Source: an uncultured Pseudovibrio sp.
Lineage (GTDB): Bacteria; Pseudomonadota; Alphaproteobacteria; Rhizobiales; Stappiaceae
Reading direction: 5' to 3'
Assembly: GCA_947496145.1 (NCBI GenBank)
Contig: CANMBS010000021.1
Coordinates: 1 to 64,000 of the forward strand
Length of the DNA stretch: 64,000 bases
In this document: positions 25,380-34,459 of the stretch, piece by piece
Position numbering within the stretch: the stretch's first letter is position 1
Layout of the letters: the number at the start of each line of letters is the position of its first letter
Notes under the pieces: generated by a model
The model's input: the letters and a program-made list of their open reading frames with translations, nothing else
Database searches by the model: none
Told to the model about the DNA's origin: nothing
Position numbers and translations under genes: made by a program

Positions 25380-28055
25380 ATGTCAACTCCCTACTATATT
25401 CCCGGAACAAACATTCCGCTGCCTCCGGTAGATGCTGATGTTCTTTCCACTGCTTGTGATTATTGTATCGTAGCGTGTGGTTATAAGATTTATCGCTGGC
25501 CTGTTAAGGGCGGAAAAGTAGGTGGCGATAAAGCCGCTGAAAACGCCTTTGGCGTGGACTTCCCGGTTGATCCGCTGGGCCCATGGGTTGCTCCTAACCA
25601 GTACAACGTTGTGCTGCACAAGGGGGAGCCTCATCATGTGATCATCATTCCAGATAAAGATACCAAGCATGTAAACATCAATGGTAACTCTTCCATCCGT
25701 GGTGGTGCGCTGGCGAAGAAGGTTTACAACCCTCAGACCCCAACCCGGGATCGTCTGAAGTCACCGATGATCCGCATGTTCGGCACTTTGATGCCAGTCA
25801 CATGGGATCTGGCTCTGGAAGTTGCTGCGGAAGTTGGTAAGCATGTGATCCGGAAGCATGGCGAGAACGCTTTCTGCGTGAAAACATTCTCCTACGGCTA
25901 CATGGAAAACACTTATGCGATTTCCAAGTATGCTCTGCGCTCTGTTAGCACTGCGAACTTCACCTTCCACGACACTCCGTCTGATGTGACGTCCACACCG
26001 GGCTTCCGGGATGCTGGTTTCGACAATTTCGGTCCGTCCTATCAGGACTGGCATGATGCTGAGACACTGCTGGTTTGCGGTACGGACCCTTACGAATCCA
26101 AAACCATCCTGTTTACTGACTGGATGATGCCTGCAATCCAGAACGGCCAAAAAGCTATCTTCATGATCCCGCGCAGGACCGCTGGTGTGGCTTACGCTGA
26201 GAAGAATGGTGGTTTGTGGCTTGACATCCAGCCGGGTACTGATCTTCTCGTTGTGAATGCGATTGCTCGTGTGATCATCGAAAACGGCTGGCAGGACGCT
26301 GAGTGGATTCGTGACTGGGTCAACAATAAGTGGGAAAGCTCCTCAGGTTTCGGTCAGGGCACCCGTAATACGCCATGGCAGTGGCGTACCACTTGGGGCA
26401 AATTCCAGACTAAAGGCTACGACGACTTCGTTAAGTGGCTGATGGCTCAGGATGAGTTTGAACCAACTGCAGCTGCTGAAACAGCTCAGATCGATGTAGA
26501 GAAAATCTACAAGGCTGCTGAGTGGATGGCGAAACCTCGTGAAGATGGCTCCCGTCCAAAGACCTCCATCATGATTGAGAAGGGCTTCTACTGGTCCAAC
26601 AATACCGGTAACACCAATGCGATTTCTTCTCTTGGTATTATCTGTGGCTGTGGTGGTCGTCCGGGTCAGGTTATCGGTCGTGCTGGTGGTCACCAACGTG
26701 GTGGCCTGAAGGGTGGCTCTTATCCGCGCAACAAGTCTCCTGAGAAGCTGCCGGGTCGTCGTCGCCGCGCAATGGATACCGACCGGTATCTGATGAGCGG
26801 CCACACTCGCTTTGCTCACGTGATTGGTAATACCTGGATTCAGTCCATGTGTGGTTCCCAGTCTCTTGCTGCGAAGTTTGAAGAGCTGACCGTTCAGAAC
26901 CCGCATCAGGTGCGTTCCTATGACAAGCAAGCCATTATCGACATACTGAAGGCGCGTGTCGATAGCGGTGGCATGGTTGTTGTGAATCAGGACATCTACC
27001 TCGTTGATCCAATTGGTGCACGTTTCGCAGATATCGTCTTCCCGGCTGCTGGCTGGGGTGAAGACACTTTCACCCGTGCAAATGGTGAGCGTCGTCTGCG
27101 TCTCTATCCAAAATTCTATGATGCACCGGGTGAAGCAAAACCTGACTGGTGGATTGTTGCGAGTCTTGCAAAGAAGATGGGCTTCAAAGGCTACGACTGG
27201 AAAGACTCCAACGAAGTGCTTGAAGAAGCTGCCCGCTTCTCCCGTGGCAGCCGTAAAGACTTCTTTATGCTGAAGGTTGCTGCACAGAAGGAAGGTAAGA
27301 CACTTCACGAGAAGTTTGCTGAGTTCGGTACTGACGGTATTCAGGGGCCGGTTGTCATGCTTGAAGACGGCACCCTTCAGGGGACCAAGCGTCTGCATGA
27401 CACCACCCGTGAACTGTCTGCGACTGGTCCAAGTGGTTCCAACCGCTACAACAAGAAGCTCACTCACTTCAACTCTCAGACTGGTAAGTGTAACATCCAG
27501 AAGAGCCCGTGGAGCCTGTTCTCCGATTATTGGGCATGGATGAAGCCTAAGGATGATGAGCTTTGGGTGACTTCTGGTCGTATCAATGAGCGTTGGCAGT
27601 CTGGTTATGATGACCGCCGTCGTCCTTACATCGTGCAGCGCTGGCCTGAAAACTGGGTTGAAATCCACCCGGATGATGCCAAAGAACGCGGCATTGAGAA
27701 CGGTGACTATGTGATGCTTTACTCTGACCGTATTCCGGTTCAGACAGACACCACAGTTGGTATTGAAGGCGATGACTTCACTTTCACAAAGCTGATGGAA
27801 GAAGGTCACATTGAGCTGACTGAAGCAGCGGTGACTGCGGTTGCAATCGTGACCCCGGCGCTGAAGAAGGGCATGCTTTACATGGACTTCCTGCACACTG
27901 CACAGCCAGCGAACGCTCTGTCTGGCCGCGTGGTGGACTGGATCAGTGGTAACTATAACTACAAGATGGGTGTTGGTCGCATCAAGAAGATCGGCACTTC
28001 TCCCTATAAGGATAGTTTCCGGTCTATGTCTTTCGCACGTCGTGATATTGCATAA
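25380..28055 (+). CDS. idrA: Molybdopterin oxidoreductase large subunit, probable iodate reductase IdrA
   Basis: An 891-residue DMSO-reductase-superfamily enzyme of the AioA/IdrA branch. The N-terminal [3Fe-4S] motif is C26-X2-C29-X3-C33-X70-S104, the pattern given for arsenite oxidase and iodate reductase. GGRPGQVIGRAGGHQRGG and the EN-TYAI segment mark the active-site region shared with AioA. Assignment to iodate reduction rests on context: two di-heme peroxidases upstream, an FNR box and FNR-type regulator, and no arsenite sensor genes (aioXSR) or adjacent cytochrome c as in aio loci. Arsenite oxidase remains the main alternative. Bis-MGD cofactor, periplasmic, electrons through the Rieske subunit. 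Eleven bases after idrB. Confidence 0.85.
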   Translation: MSTPYYIPGTNIPLPPVDADVLSTACDYCIVACGYKIYRWPVKGGKVGGDKAAENAFGVDFPVDPLGPWVAPNQYNVVLHKGEPHHVIIIPDKDTKHVNINGNSSIRGGALAKKVYNPQTPTRDRLKSPMIRMFGTLMPVTWDLALEVAAEVGKHVIRKHGENAFCVKTFSYGYMENTYAISKYALRSVSTANFTFHDTPSDVTSTPGFRDAGFDNFGPSYQDWHDAETLLVCGTDPYESKTILFTDWMMPAIQNGQKAIFMIPRRTAGVAYAEKNGGLWLDIQPGTDLLVVNAIARVIIENGWQDAEWIRDWVNNKWESSSGFGQGTRNTPWQWRTTWGKFQTKGYDDFVKWLMAQDEFEPTAAAETAQIDVEKIYKAAEWMAKPREDGSRPKTSIMIEKGFYWSNNTGNTNAISSLGIICGCGGRPGQVIGRAGGHQRGGLKGGSYPRNKSPEKLPGRRRRAMDTDRYLMSGHTRFAHVIGNTWIQSMCGSQSLAAKFEELTVQNPHQVRSYDKQAIIDILKARVDSGGMVVVNQDIYLVDPIGARFADIVFPAAGWGEDTFTRANGERRLRLYPKFYDAPGEAKPDWWIVASLAKKMGFKGYDWKDSNEVLEEAARFSRGSRKDFFMLKVAAQKEGKTLHEKFAEFGTDGIQGPVVMLEDGTLQGTKRLHDTTRELSATGPSGSNRYNKKLTHFNSQTGKCNIQKSPWSLFSDYWAWMKPKDDELWVTSGRINERWQSGYDDRRRPYIVQRWPENWVEIHPDDAKERGIENGDYVMLYSDRIPVQTDTTVGIEGDDFTFTKLMEEGHIELTEAAVTAVAIVTPALKKGMLYMDFLHTAQPANALSGRVVDWISGNYNYKMGVGRIKKIGTSPYKDSFRSMSFARRDIA

Positions 28056-28064
28056 TGCATTCAG

Positions 28065-28096
28065 GAGCTGGCGGGGCAATCTCGCCAGTTCTCTTT
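28065..28096 (+). terminator. Putative terminator after idrA
   Basis: GCTGGCG and CGCCAG with a nine-base loop, followed by TTCTCTTT. The T-tract is interrupted, so readthrough into the HEAT gene is possible. Confidence 0.5.
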
Positions 28097-28182
28097 CCAC
28101 TTGTGCTTTTGAGTTGCGTAATCCCGAGCCATAAATACCCTGTCCGCTTTTCAGGGATGCGCGTGAGGAGAAGAGTTCAGGA

Positions 28183-30549
28183 ATGGCAGTTTCCAGCAGA
28201 CATTTGGACCAGAATTTTGTGATTGAGCAGGGCGAAGCCACCCAGAAACTCGTCGCGCTTCTGAGTGAGTTGCTTGCAAATGGTGAAGAACGTGAGAAAT
28301 GCTTGTCCGCTCAGATTCTTGGAAAGTTTGGCAGTCCGGCGGCTCAGGCGGCGCTTGTTGAAGCGCTGCGTGATGAAGATGAAGATGTGCGCAGTGATGT
28401 GATTGATGCGCTCATTTACGCTGGGCAAGAGTTGGATACGGATGTTCTGCTCTGGAGCTTGCAGAATGATCCTGTATTGGAAGTCAAGCTTGCCGCTATT
28501 GAAGGGTTGGCGAAGACTGGCGGTGATGTTGCTGTTGAGTTACTGAGGAAACTTGCAATAGATCGCAGTGAAGAGGACGTTGTCTGGGACGGTTATGGCG
28601 CGGAATGGGATGACTGGCTGGATGTTCAACGCAAGGCCATTCTGGCTCTTGGCAGGCTGAAGCAAGAATCTGCTGCTGCATCCTTGCTGGACGCGGCACG
28701 TGATCCGTTTGGTCAGGAAGTCTGGCCAGAGGTGACTATGGCGCTTGCTGAGATGGGCGTTGCTGGCTTGCTGGAACTTGCGGAACTTGCTGGCGATCCT
28801 TCGGTTCGGGTGCGGGAGCATACGGCGCGGGCGCTGCTGCCATCTGAGGATGGACGTGCTCATGACATTTTAAAAGTTTTGTTTGCGGATGCTGATCATG
28901 ATGTGCGTGTTGCGGCGGCGGAAGTGTTGATGGCACGGGGTGAGGAAGCTGATCTTGCTGTTCTCCTTGCCGATAGCGAACCACAGATGCGCCGGTTGGC
29001 GTTGAAGGCATCTGGTGATCTGTCATATTCCACACTTGCTAAGGTAGCCTTTGAAGATGAGGAAGACACGCTTCGTGTGATGGCGCTTGAGAGGATTGCG
29101 GATGGTGAGGTTACAAAGCCTGAAGCTCTGATTGAGCGGGTTGAGCGCTCGTTGCGCAGCGCCAGTGATGCGTTCGTGGCGGCGCTTGTGCCTGTGCTTG
29201 CGAAGGTTGGTTCTGAAGAGGCTGACGGGCTGCTTGCAGAAATCGCGCAGCACCGGACTGCTGATGAAGTTCTGAAGGCTTTTATTGTGTTGCATGGTGA
29301 TAAGCCGAGTGTTGAAGGTCTGGCGGTGTTACTGGAGCAAGTGACAAGTGCTGAGCAGGAGCTTCGTCTTGCTGCGCTTAACTCTCTTGCTAAACTGGCA
29401 GAAGGCACTGGTGATATTGCTGATAATGCAGCGGTGCAGCTGGCCTGGGCTGTGTCTGGCAAATTGATGCCACAAGCGCATGAACAGGACATGCTTGACA
29501 TTGCAAAAGAGAAAGACCTGTCTGGCCCTGATAACAACGGTAAGGGGGAAGGCAAGCAACCGCGTGTCCAGATTGACCGTGAAGGCAATGTGATTGAACC
29601 TGCGACGCCTGAGGAACTTACGACTGAAGGGATCGATGGTGCAGAAGAACCTGTCGTCGAAGATCTGGTTGCAAAGATAACAGCCAGTGCGCAGGAACAT
29701 GTTGCAGATGAGATTCCCGAAGGGGCTATTGAGCGCGTGGAAGACCTGCCAGACAACGTGGTTGCTTTCCCCGGCTCGACGCTCGGGGCTATCCTGAATA
29801 CGGATAAGGACCTTGAAACGCTGGCTGAAGAGCCTGTTGAGCTTGGCAATAAGGATATGCACTTCCTTGAGCTTGCCAATGAGCATATTGAGAAAAAGCG
29901 TGTGGTACCGGGCCGTCCTGAAGACCCTGCGCTGGATATCCGTCTGCTGGCCCTGCGCATTTGTGGGGATGCGAAACGGCCTGAGTTGATAGAGGCGCTG
30001 GTGACTGCGCTGTCTGATCGTGAAATGCAAGTTCGGTTTGCAGCAAGCCAGAGCCTTGTTCATCTGGTGGACAATGGCCTGAAGCTTTCTGAGGTGTTGA
30101 TTGGACGTATTCTTGCGTTGCCACCTGAGAACGATGTTGCTGTGCGAGCTATGCGCGTGGAGCTTCTGGGAACCTCCGAAAAGCCGGAGGCTGAGGAGGT
30201 GGTGAAGGCTGCCTTAAAGGATAAAACGGAAGCTGTGGCTGCATCTGCCCTGCGAGTTTTAGCAGGAAAACTTAAAACTAACATGGATGTGCGTAGCTAT
30301 CTCAAGAGTTCACGTCGTCGCTTGCGTCTGGCTGCGCTGGAACTGGTGGGGACTGCTGCTGATATAACTGCACTGGATGATATCTTCGAAGCGGCGCAGA
30401 TGGAAAATGGGGTTCTGGTTCCCGGAGCAGCAACGTGTTTGCGCTGTTACTCTCAGGAAAAAGTTCTGGGTGCAATGGAACGCTGGCTGGACGGTGAGTT
30501 GTCTCGCAAGCTTGTTGCTCTTGAGGTGCTCAATAAGTATGTGGCTTGA
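28183..30549 (+). CDS. Large HEAT-repeat protein
   Basis: A 788-residue protein with no signal peptide or membrane span. Residues about 20-440 and 590-780 are HEAT/PBS-lyase-type helical repeats (AQAALVEALRDEDEDVRSDVIDALI, HDILKVLFADADHDVRVAAAEVLM, LRLAALNSLAKLAEG). The two blocks are linked by an acidic, low-complexity stretch (about 455-560). Highly acidic overall. HEAT superhelices are protein-binding scaffolds. It starts 127 bases after idrA on the same strand, behind a weak hairpin, so it may be part of the operon and help assemble or quality-check the Tat-exported molybdoenzyme. That role is inference. Confidence 0.8.
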   Translation: MAVSSRHLDQNFVIEQGEATQKLVALLSELLANGEEREKCLSAQILGKFGSPAAQAALVEALRDEDEDVRSDVIDALIYAGQELDTDVLLWSLQNDPVLEVKLAAIEGLAKTGGDVAVELLRKLAIDRSEEDVVWDGYGAEWDDWLDVQRKAILALGRLKQESAAASLLDAARDPFGQEVWPEVTMALAEMGVAGLLELAELAGDPSVRVREHTARALLPSEDGRAHDILKVLFADADHDVRVAAAEVLMARGEEADLAVLLADSEPQMRRLALKASGDLSYSTLAKVAFEDEEDTLRVMALERIADGEVTKPEALIERVERSLRSASDAFVAALVPVLAKVGSEEADGLLAEIAQHRTADEVLKAFIVLHGDKPSVEGLAVLLEQVTSAEQELRLAALNSLAKLAEGTGDIADNAAVQLAWAVSGKLMPQAHEQDMLDIAKEKDLSGPDNNGKGEGKQPRVQIDREGNVIEPATPEELTTEGIDGAEEPVVEDLVAKITASAQEHVADEIPEGAIERVEDLPDNVVAFPGSTLGAILNTDKDLETLAEEPVELGNKDMHFLELANEHIEKKRVVPGRPEDPALDIRLLALRICGDAKRPELIEALVTALSDREMQVRFAASQSLVHLVDNGLKLSEVLIGRILALPPENDVAVRAMRVELLGTSEKPEAEEVVKAALKDKTEAVAASALRVLAGKLKTNMDVRSYLKSSRRRLRLAALELVGTAADITALDDIFEAAQMENGVLVPGAATCLRCYSQEKVLGAMERWLDGELSRKLVALEVLNKYVA

Positions 30550-30629
30550 GATTTCAGGCTGTAAACGACTTGAGGTGAGAGCTTGATATGGGCATTGGTG
30601 TTTATCTGGTGCTGATTTAGTTGTAAGGA

Positions 30630-30660
30630 AACCTGTCAGCTGATGCTGGCAGGTTTTCTT
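30630..30660 (+). terminator. Terminator after the HEAT gene
   Basis: AACCTGTCAGC-TGAT-GCTGGCAGGTT, an 11-bp stem with one G-T pair, followed by TTCTTT. Confidence 0.85.
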
Positions 30661-30675
30661 TATGAGGGCGACGTT

Positions 30676-31641
30676 ATGCAATCAAAGACACTTTCAACGG
30701 GCTACAAGATGCCAATGCTTGGTCTGGGGACCGTCAATTTTGGTGAAGGTAAAACCTATCCCGCGCTTCGTAGTGCCCTGAAAGTCGGATACCGTCATAT
30801 CGATTGTGCAATGATGTATGACAATGAAGCGGAAATCGGTCAGGCCATCGCAGATGCGATCAAGGAAGATGGCATTAAGCGGGAAGAGCTGTTTATTACG
30901 TCCAAGTTGTGGAATTGCTATCACAAGCCGAAGGATGTGCGGGGTGCGCTAGAGAAGTCGCTTGCCGATTTGCAGTTGGATTACCTTGACCTCTACCTCA
31001 TGCACTGGCCTGTGGCGCTCAGGGAAGGTGTGCTGAAACCGACAAGCGCAGAAGACTACTATTCGCTGGCTGAAGTTCCCCTGATGGATACATGGCGGGC
31101 GCTGGAAGAGTGTTTTGATGACGGGCTGGCCAATTCGATTGGCGTTTCAAACTTCAGCACGCAAAAGCTGGAGGACCTGATTATGAAAGCGCGTGTTGCG
31201 CCTGCTGTTAATCAGGTAGAATTACATCCGTTTCTTCAGCAAAATGAACTGCGCTCCTATTGCCTGCACAACAACATTGCCCTGACGGCTTATTCTCCAC
31301 TCGGGCGCGGTATTCCTGAAGGGCTAACAGAAGAGCAGAAGCTGGAAGTTGTTCTGGCTCATCCTATGATTGAGAAGATCGCAGACAGGCATGGGGCAAC
31401 CACATCGCAAGTGGTGCTGAAATGGGCAATTCAGAATGGTATTATTGTTGTGCCCAAATCAGGCAGCGCCGAGCGGCAAGCACAGAACCTTGCTGCACTG
31501 GAGGTTGATCTGGATGAGCACGATATGTCTTTGATCGCGCATCTGAATAAGAACCATCGTTTTATTCCCGGAAGTGACTATTTCCGGGCCGGTAGTCCCT
31601 ACACCTGGGAAAACCTCTGGGATGAACCTCGCCCGGAGTAA
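30676..31641 (+). CDS. Aldo/keto reductase
   Basis: A 321-residue NAD(P)H-dependent (alpha/beta)8 barrel oxidoreductase. The catalytic tetrad is visible as Asp and Tyr in HIDCAMMYDNEAEIG, Lys in FITSKLWN and His in YLMHWPV; the cofactor motif VVPKSGSAERQAQNL lies near the C-terminus. ATG at 30676 is preferred because an upstream ATG at 30643 lies inside the terminator hairpin and AGGGCGACG precedes 30676. It resembles aldehyde/alcohol reductases of the plant and animal AKR type. Convergent with a LacI regulator seven bases away. Confidence 0.9.
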   Translation: MQSKTLSTGYKMPMLGLGTVNFGEGKTYPALRSALKVGYRHIDCAMMYDNEAEIGQAIADAIKEDGIKREELFITSKLWNCYHKPKDVRGALEKSLADLQLDYLDLYLMHWPVALREGVLKPTSAEDYYSLAEVPLMDTWRALEECFDDGLANSIGVSNFSTQKLEDLIMKARVAPAVNQVELHPFLQQNELRSYCLHNNIALTAYSPLGRGIPEGLTEEQKLEVVLAHPMIEKIADRHGATTSQVVLKWAIQNGIIVVPKSGSAERQAQNLAALEVDLDEHDMSLIAHLNKNHRFIPGSDYFRAGSPYTWENLWDEPRPE

Positions 31642-31648
31642 TTGCAGG

Positions 31649-32671
31649 TTACATTGTGAAGCTGGAGGAGGCACGCACGAGCAAAAGGGGTTCAATCCAT
31701 TGTGTTGCTGGTGGTGCCTTGTCTCCTTCAAGCCGACGAATAAGCAGGTTGGCGACGTCTTTGCCAATGGCTCCTGAGTATCCTTCGACTGAGGTGAGGG
31801 CAGGTGTCCATGCTTCGCTTTCCGGCAGATTGTCAAAGCCAACCAGCGCCAGATCTTCGCCGATCACACGACCAGCCTTTTTCAGTTCTGCTGCTGCACC
31901 CACTGAGACAAGGTCGTTGTGGCAGACAAGTGCTGAGAACTCTATGTGAGTGGCAAGCATCTCCAGAGCGTTTTTCCGTCCGCATTCCCGGGTATAACCG
32001 CAAAACCGTACGTGGATGTCGCTTTTGGGGATACCAGCTGCTTTCAGTGTTTCGGAGAAACCGCGCTCGCGTTCGCGTCCGGGGGTGGTCTCGCGCAGGC
32101 CAGCAATCATTGCAAATTTGCGATGCCCTTGCTCTAAAAGATGTTCTGTAGCGAGTTGGGCTGCCTGATAATGGTCAGAGCCGATATAATCGAGCGCTAG
32201 ACCCTCAATTTTTCGACTAAATGTGATAACCGGAATACCACGGGTTATCGCGATGTCAAAATCACCACGGGTGGTGCCCACGCTTGGACAGATTACAATT
32301 CCTGCAACTCCATGCCCAATCACTTCCTCCATCATTGCTCGTTGGCGTTTGGGGTCATCGCTGACATTTGCGACGACTGGCAAGTATCCGTGCTCAGACA
32401 GTACCGCTTCCAATGCGTTGCAAAACTCTGCAAAGAGAGGAACGGAAATATCCGGGATGAGCACTCCAATGAGGCGAGAGCGTCCTGATCGAAGCTTTGC
32501 AGCATTATAATCTCTTACAAAGCCAAGCTCCTGCATCGCCTTCTTGACGCGGACTTTGGTTTCTTCGGACATACGACCAGTGTCGTTCAGAGTATTTGAT
32601 ACTGTCGCAACGGAAACGCCTGCTGCTTTCGCAATGTCAGACACAGTAATTTTCGACTTTTTTAGAGACAT
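31649..32671 (-). CDS. LacI-family transcriptional repressor
   Basis: A 340-residue regulator: N-terminal helix-turn-helix and hinge (ITVSDIAKAAGVSVATVSNTLNDTGRMS), then a periplasmic-binding-protein-like sugar-sensing core (LIGVLIPDISVPLFAEF to the C-terminus). Complete length for the family. The gene has no obvious target operon beside it: the neighbour is a convergent aldo/keto reductase and upstream lies a kilobase of gene-free DNA. A LacI-like palindrome 123 bases upstream of its start suggests autoregulation. Confidence 0.92.
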   Translation of the reverse strand: MSLKKSKITVSDIAKAAGVSVATVSNTLNDTGRMSEETKVRVKKAMQELGFVRDYNAAKLRSGRSRLIGVLIPDISVPLFAEFCNALEAVLSEHGYLPVVANVSDDPKRQRAMMEEVIGHGVAGIVICPSVGTTRGDFDIAITRGIPVITFSRKIEGLALDYIGSDHYQAAQLATEHLLEQGHRKFAMIAGLRETTPGRERERGFSETLKAAGIPKSDIHVRFCGYTRECGRKNALEMLATHIEFSALVCHNDLVSVGAAAELKKAGRVIGEDLALVGFDNLPESEAWTPALTSVEGYSGAIGKDVANLLIRRLEGDKAPPATQWIEPLLLVRASSSFTM

Positions 32672-33291
32672 GAAATTGCTTTATGAATAATCTAAGTTAA
32701 GTCCATGTCCGATGATAACATCAGTGTCCCCTAAAGTGTGTTATATTTTTGTTTTGTATATATAAATCTAGTACATTTGCATGGATCATATATAATTAAA
32801 CGGTTAATTGCCTCTCTTTCTACATCGCATGATGAATATTTTTCAACTTTTGTGAGTGAGTGACTTTGGATGTATATGTGGGTGGATTGTGGATGTGTTT
32901 TGCATATGGATACCTGACGTTAAGGTCAGTCCGTTGGTATCATTAGGTTCTGCAGGAAACAGCCGGAAAGTGCTTTTGCGCCGTGGTTAAATCTCAAATG
33001 CAGAGATCAAAAGTTGAGTGCCTGCAAATGACTGATTTCAGCCAAATTCTGTCACTTAATGAGGGAAAGCTATTGTTAGAATACTGATATACACAATATT
33101 TAAATTGTGTGAGTAATTTTTAGCGACTGGCCTGATAAAGGTGATTCATCAGTCGACTTACGTGTCTGTGAAATACAAATGCTCTGTTGGAAGAATGCTG
33201 GTAAATCGACCAGTAAAGACGCGCATTTATGCGGCTTTGTCACCTACTTTACCTGATGGCTATAAACAGCCCTTTCAAAAGTGCTTTATTG
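32672..33291. other. AT-rich gene-free region
   Basis: No credible gene on either strand. It contains the LacI-like palindrome at 32794-32809 and long A/T tracts (about 32740-32800). With the following stretch it forms a kilobase of low-coding DNA between two regulator genes. Confidence 0.5.
32794..32809. promoter_or_regulatory. Candidate LacI-family operator
   Basis: AATTAA-ACGG-TTAATT, a palindrome with a central CG as typical of LacI-family sites, in the upstream region of the LacI gene. Confidence 0.4.
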
Positions 33292-33405
33292 TTATGAGTA
33301 GGTGAAGATCAGATAAAAGCACGCAACCAGCACACCCGCAACGACTATCGTGCCGCAGAAGTCCGAGGCTGCACATTGAACAGTTTTGATAGGAATACGA
33401 CGCAT
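33292..33405 (-). CDS. Probable 37-residue single-span membrane peptide
   Basis: A short frame on the reverse strand with ATG at 33405, preceded by GGGGGG at a seven-base distance, and a TAA stop. The peptide begins MRRIPIKTVQ, has two cysteines, and ends with a hydrophobic span GTIVVAGVLVACFYLIFTY. A basic N-terminus followed by one membrane helix is a typical small inner-membrane protein. No family recognised; the strong ribosome site in otherwise empty DNA is the main argument. Confidence 0.45.
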   Translation of the reverse strand: MRRIPIKTVQCAASDFCGTIVVAGVLVACFYLIFTYS

Positions 33406-33700
33406 TGTATTACCCCCCAAACCTCACAGAGCTGAGTTACCTCTTGCAGATATATTAGTGATGTGTGCTGCGAAGGGCCAGACTACATAATGTCGCAGTA
33501 AGGTTATGGAACATAGTTGTCCGGTTAATGCTACTTCTCATAAGCAATTGTTTTTAAATGGTAAAACTTAATCATATTTTGCTTTGTGAGTGCTTGTTTG
33601 AGCATAGGGTAGCAAGCTTGTTAGCTTAGGCTGGCTGTTGTAAGTTAATAGCAATCCAACGCTGCAAAGAGCAAATAACAATAAAAACGGAGAGCGCACG
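33406..33700. other. Gene-free region upstream of the GntR gene
   Basis: About 295 AT-rich bases, probably holding the promoters of the reverse-strand small peptide and of the GntR regulator. No clear operator is seen. Confidence 0.4.
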
Positions 33701-34393
33701 GTGGCCCGTCCAGCAAATCTTTCAAACGCTGTCTATGACAAGATGAAGGAAGCTGTCGATTCTGGTGAGTTTCCTGAAGGTCTTAAGCTGCCCACGGAGA
33801 ATGCACTTTGTGAGCGATACAGTGTTTCCCGCCCTGTGGTTCGCGGCGCGATGGAGCGCTTGCGGAGGGAAGGGTACATTAAAACTGTTCGCGGGTCCGG
33901 TAGCTTTGTAATCAAAGAGCATGTTACGCCGACACCGTTTGCTCCGGCTTTGGGCGAATTTGCCATTTCTGGTATTGGTGATGTCATCCAATGTCAGGAA
34001 GCACGGATGGTGTTTGAAGGGGAAATGGCAGCACTTGCAGCAGAACGCTGGACCAATAAGGAAATGGAGGAGATGGATGCAGCCCTGGCGCAAATACATG
34101 CTGCCGGGCTGGATTCTGTAAGCACAGTTGATGGTGATATGCGTTTCCATACGGCTGTTATACAAGGGGCGAAGAACGATTACGCCTCTGCCTTGTTTGA
34201 GCTGATGAAACCGCAAATCCTTGTTGGAATGAACATGAGCAAAGGGCTATACCCGTTGCTGCCTGAGTTTGCTCACCGCCATGGCATTGAGGAACATAAG
34301 GCCATTCTGGATGCCATCAGAGCGCGTGATCCAGAAGGTGCACGACGCGAAATGCGCAACCACATCGGGTTCTTTGGTGATCAGTTCAAGTAG
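33701..34393 (+). CDS. GntR-family (FadR/FCD subfamily) transcriptional regulator
   Basis: A 230-residue regulator with an N-terminal winged helix (LPTENALCERYSVSRPVVRGAMERLRREGYIKTVRGSGSFV, split) and a C-terminal FCD all-helical sensing domain (EARMVFEGEMAALAAERW, with His residues in FHTAVIQGAKN and the late EEHKAILDAI for metal and ligand binding). Such proteins sense small organic acids. GTG start at 33701 with CGGAGAG upstream. It is convergent with the KDG-kinase-like gene and two TGGT-N2-ACCA sites typical for this subfamily lie upstream of that gene, so it probably controls the kinase and the divergent peptidase/kinase pair. Confidence 0.9.
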   Translation: MARPANLSNAVYDKMKEAVDSGEFPEGLKLPTENALCERYSVSRPVVRGAMERLRREGYIKTVRGSGSFVIKEHVTPTPFAPALGEFAISGIGDVIQCQEARMVFEGEMAALAAERWTNKEMEEMDAALAQIHAAGLDSVSTVDGDMRFHTAVIQGAKNDYASALFELMKPQILVGMNMSKGLYPLLPEFAHRHGIEEHKAILDAIRARDPEGARREMRNHIGFFGDQFK

Positions 34394-34411
34394 ATGAACT
34401 TATTATGAAAA

Positions 34412-34446
34412 GAGCGCGTCACCATCAGCGACGCGCCATTTTTTTA
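34412..34446. terminator. Terminator between convergent genes
   Basis: GCGCGTC...GACGCGC followed by CATTTTTTT, 20 bases after the GntR stop. Confidence 0.85.
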
Positions 34447-34459
34447 ATCTGAGGCAAGC

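Noticed and set aside
25380-28055. Arsenite oxidase AioA as first choice for the molybdoenzyme
   Set aside because: The Rieske and Mo subunits alone would fit, but two di-heme peroxidases and FNR control fit the iodate reductase cluster better; kept as the main alternative.
26343-28241. A 632-codon open frame antisense to the idrA-like gene
   Set aside because: It is the frame-complement of a codon-biased gene, rich in His, Arg and Thr, with no domain or ribosome site.
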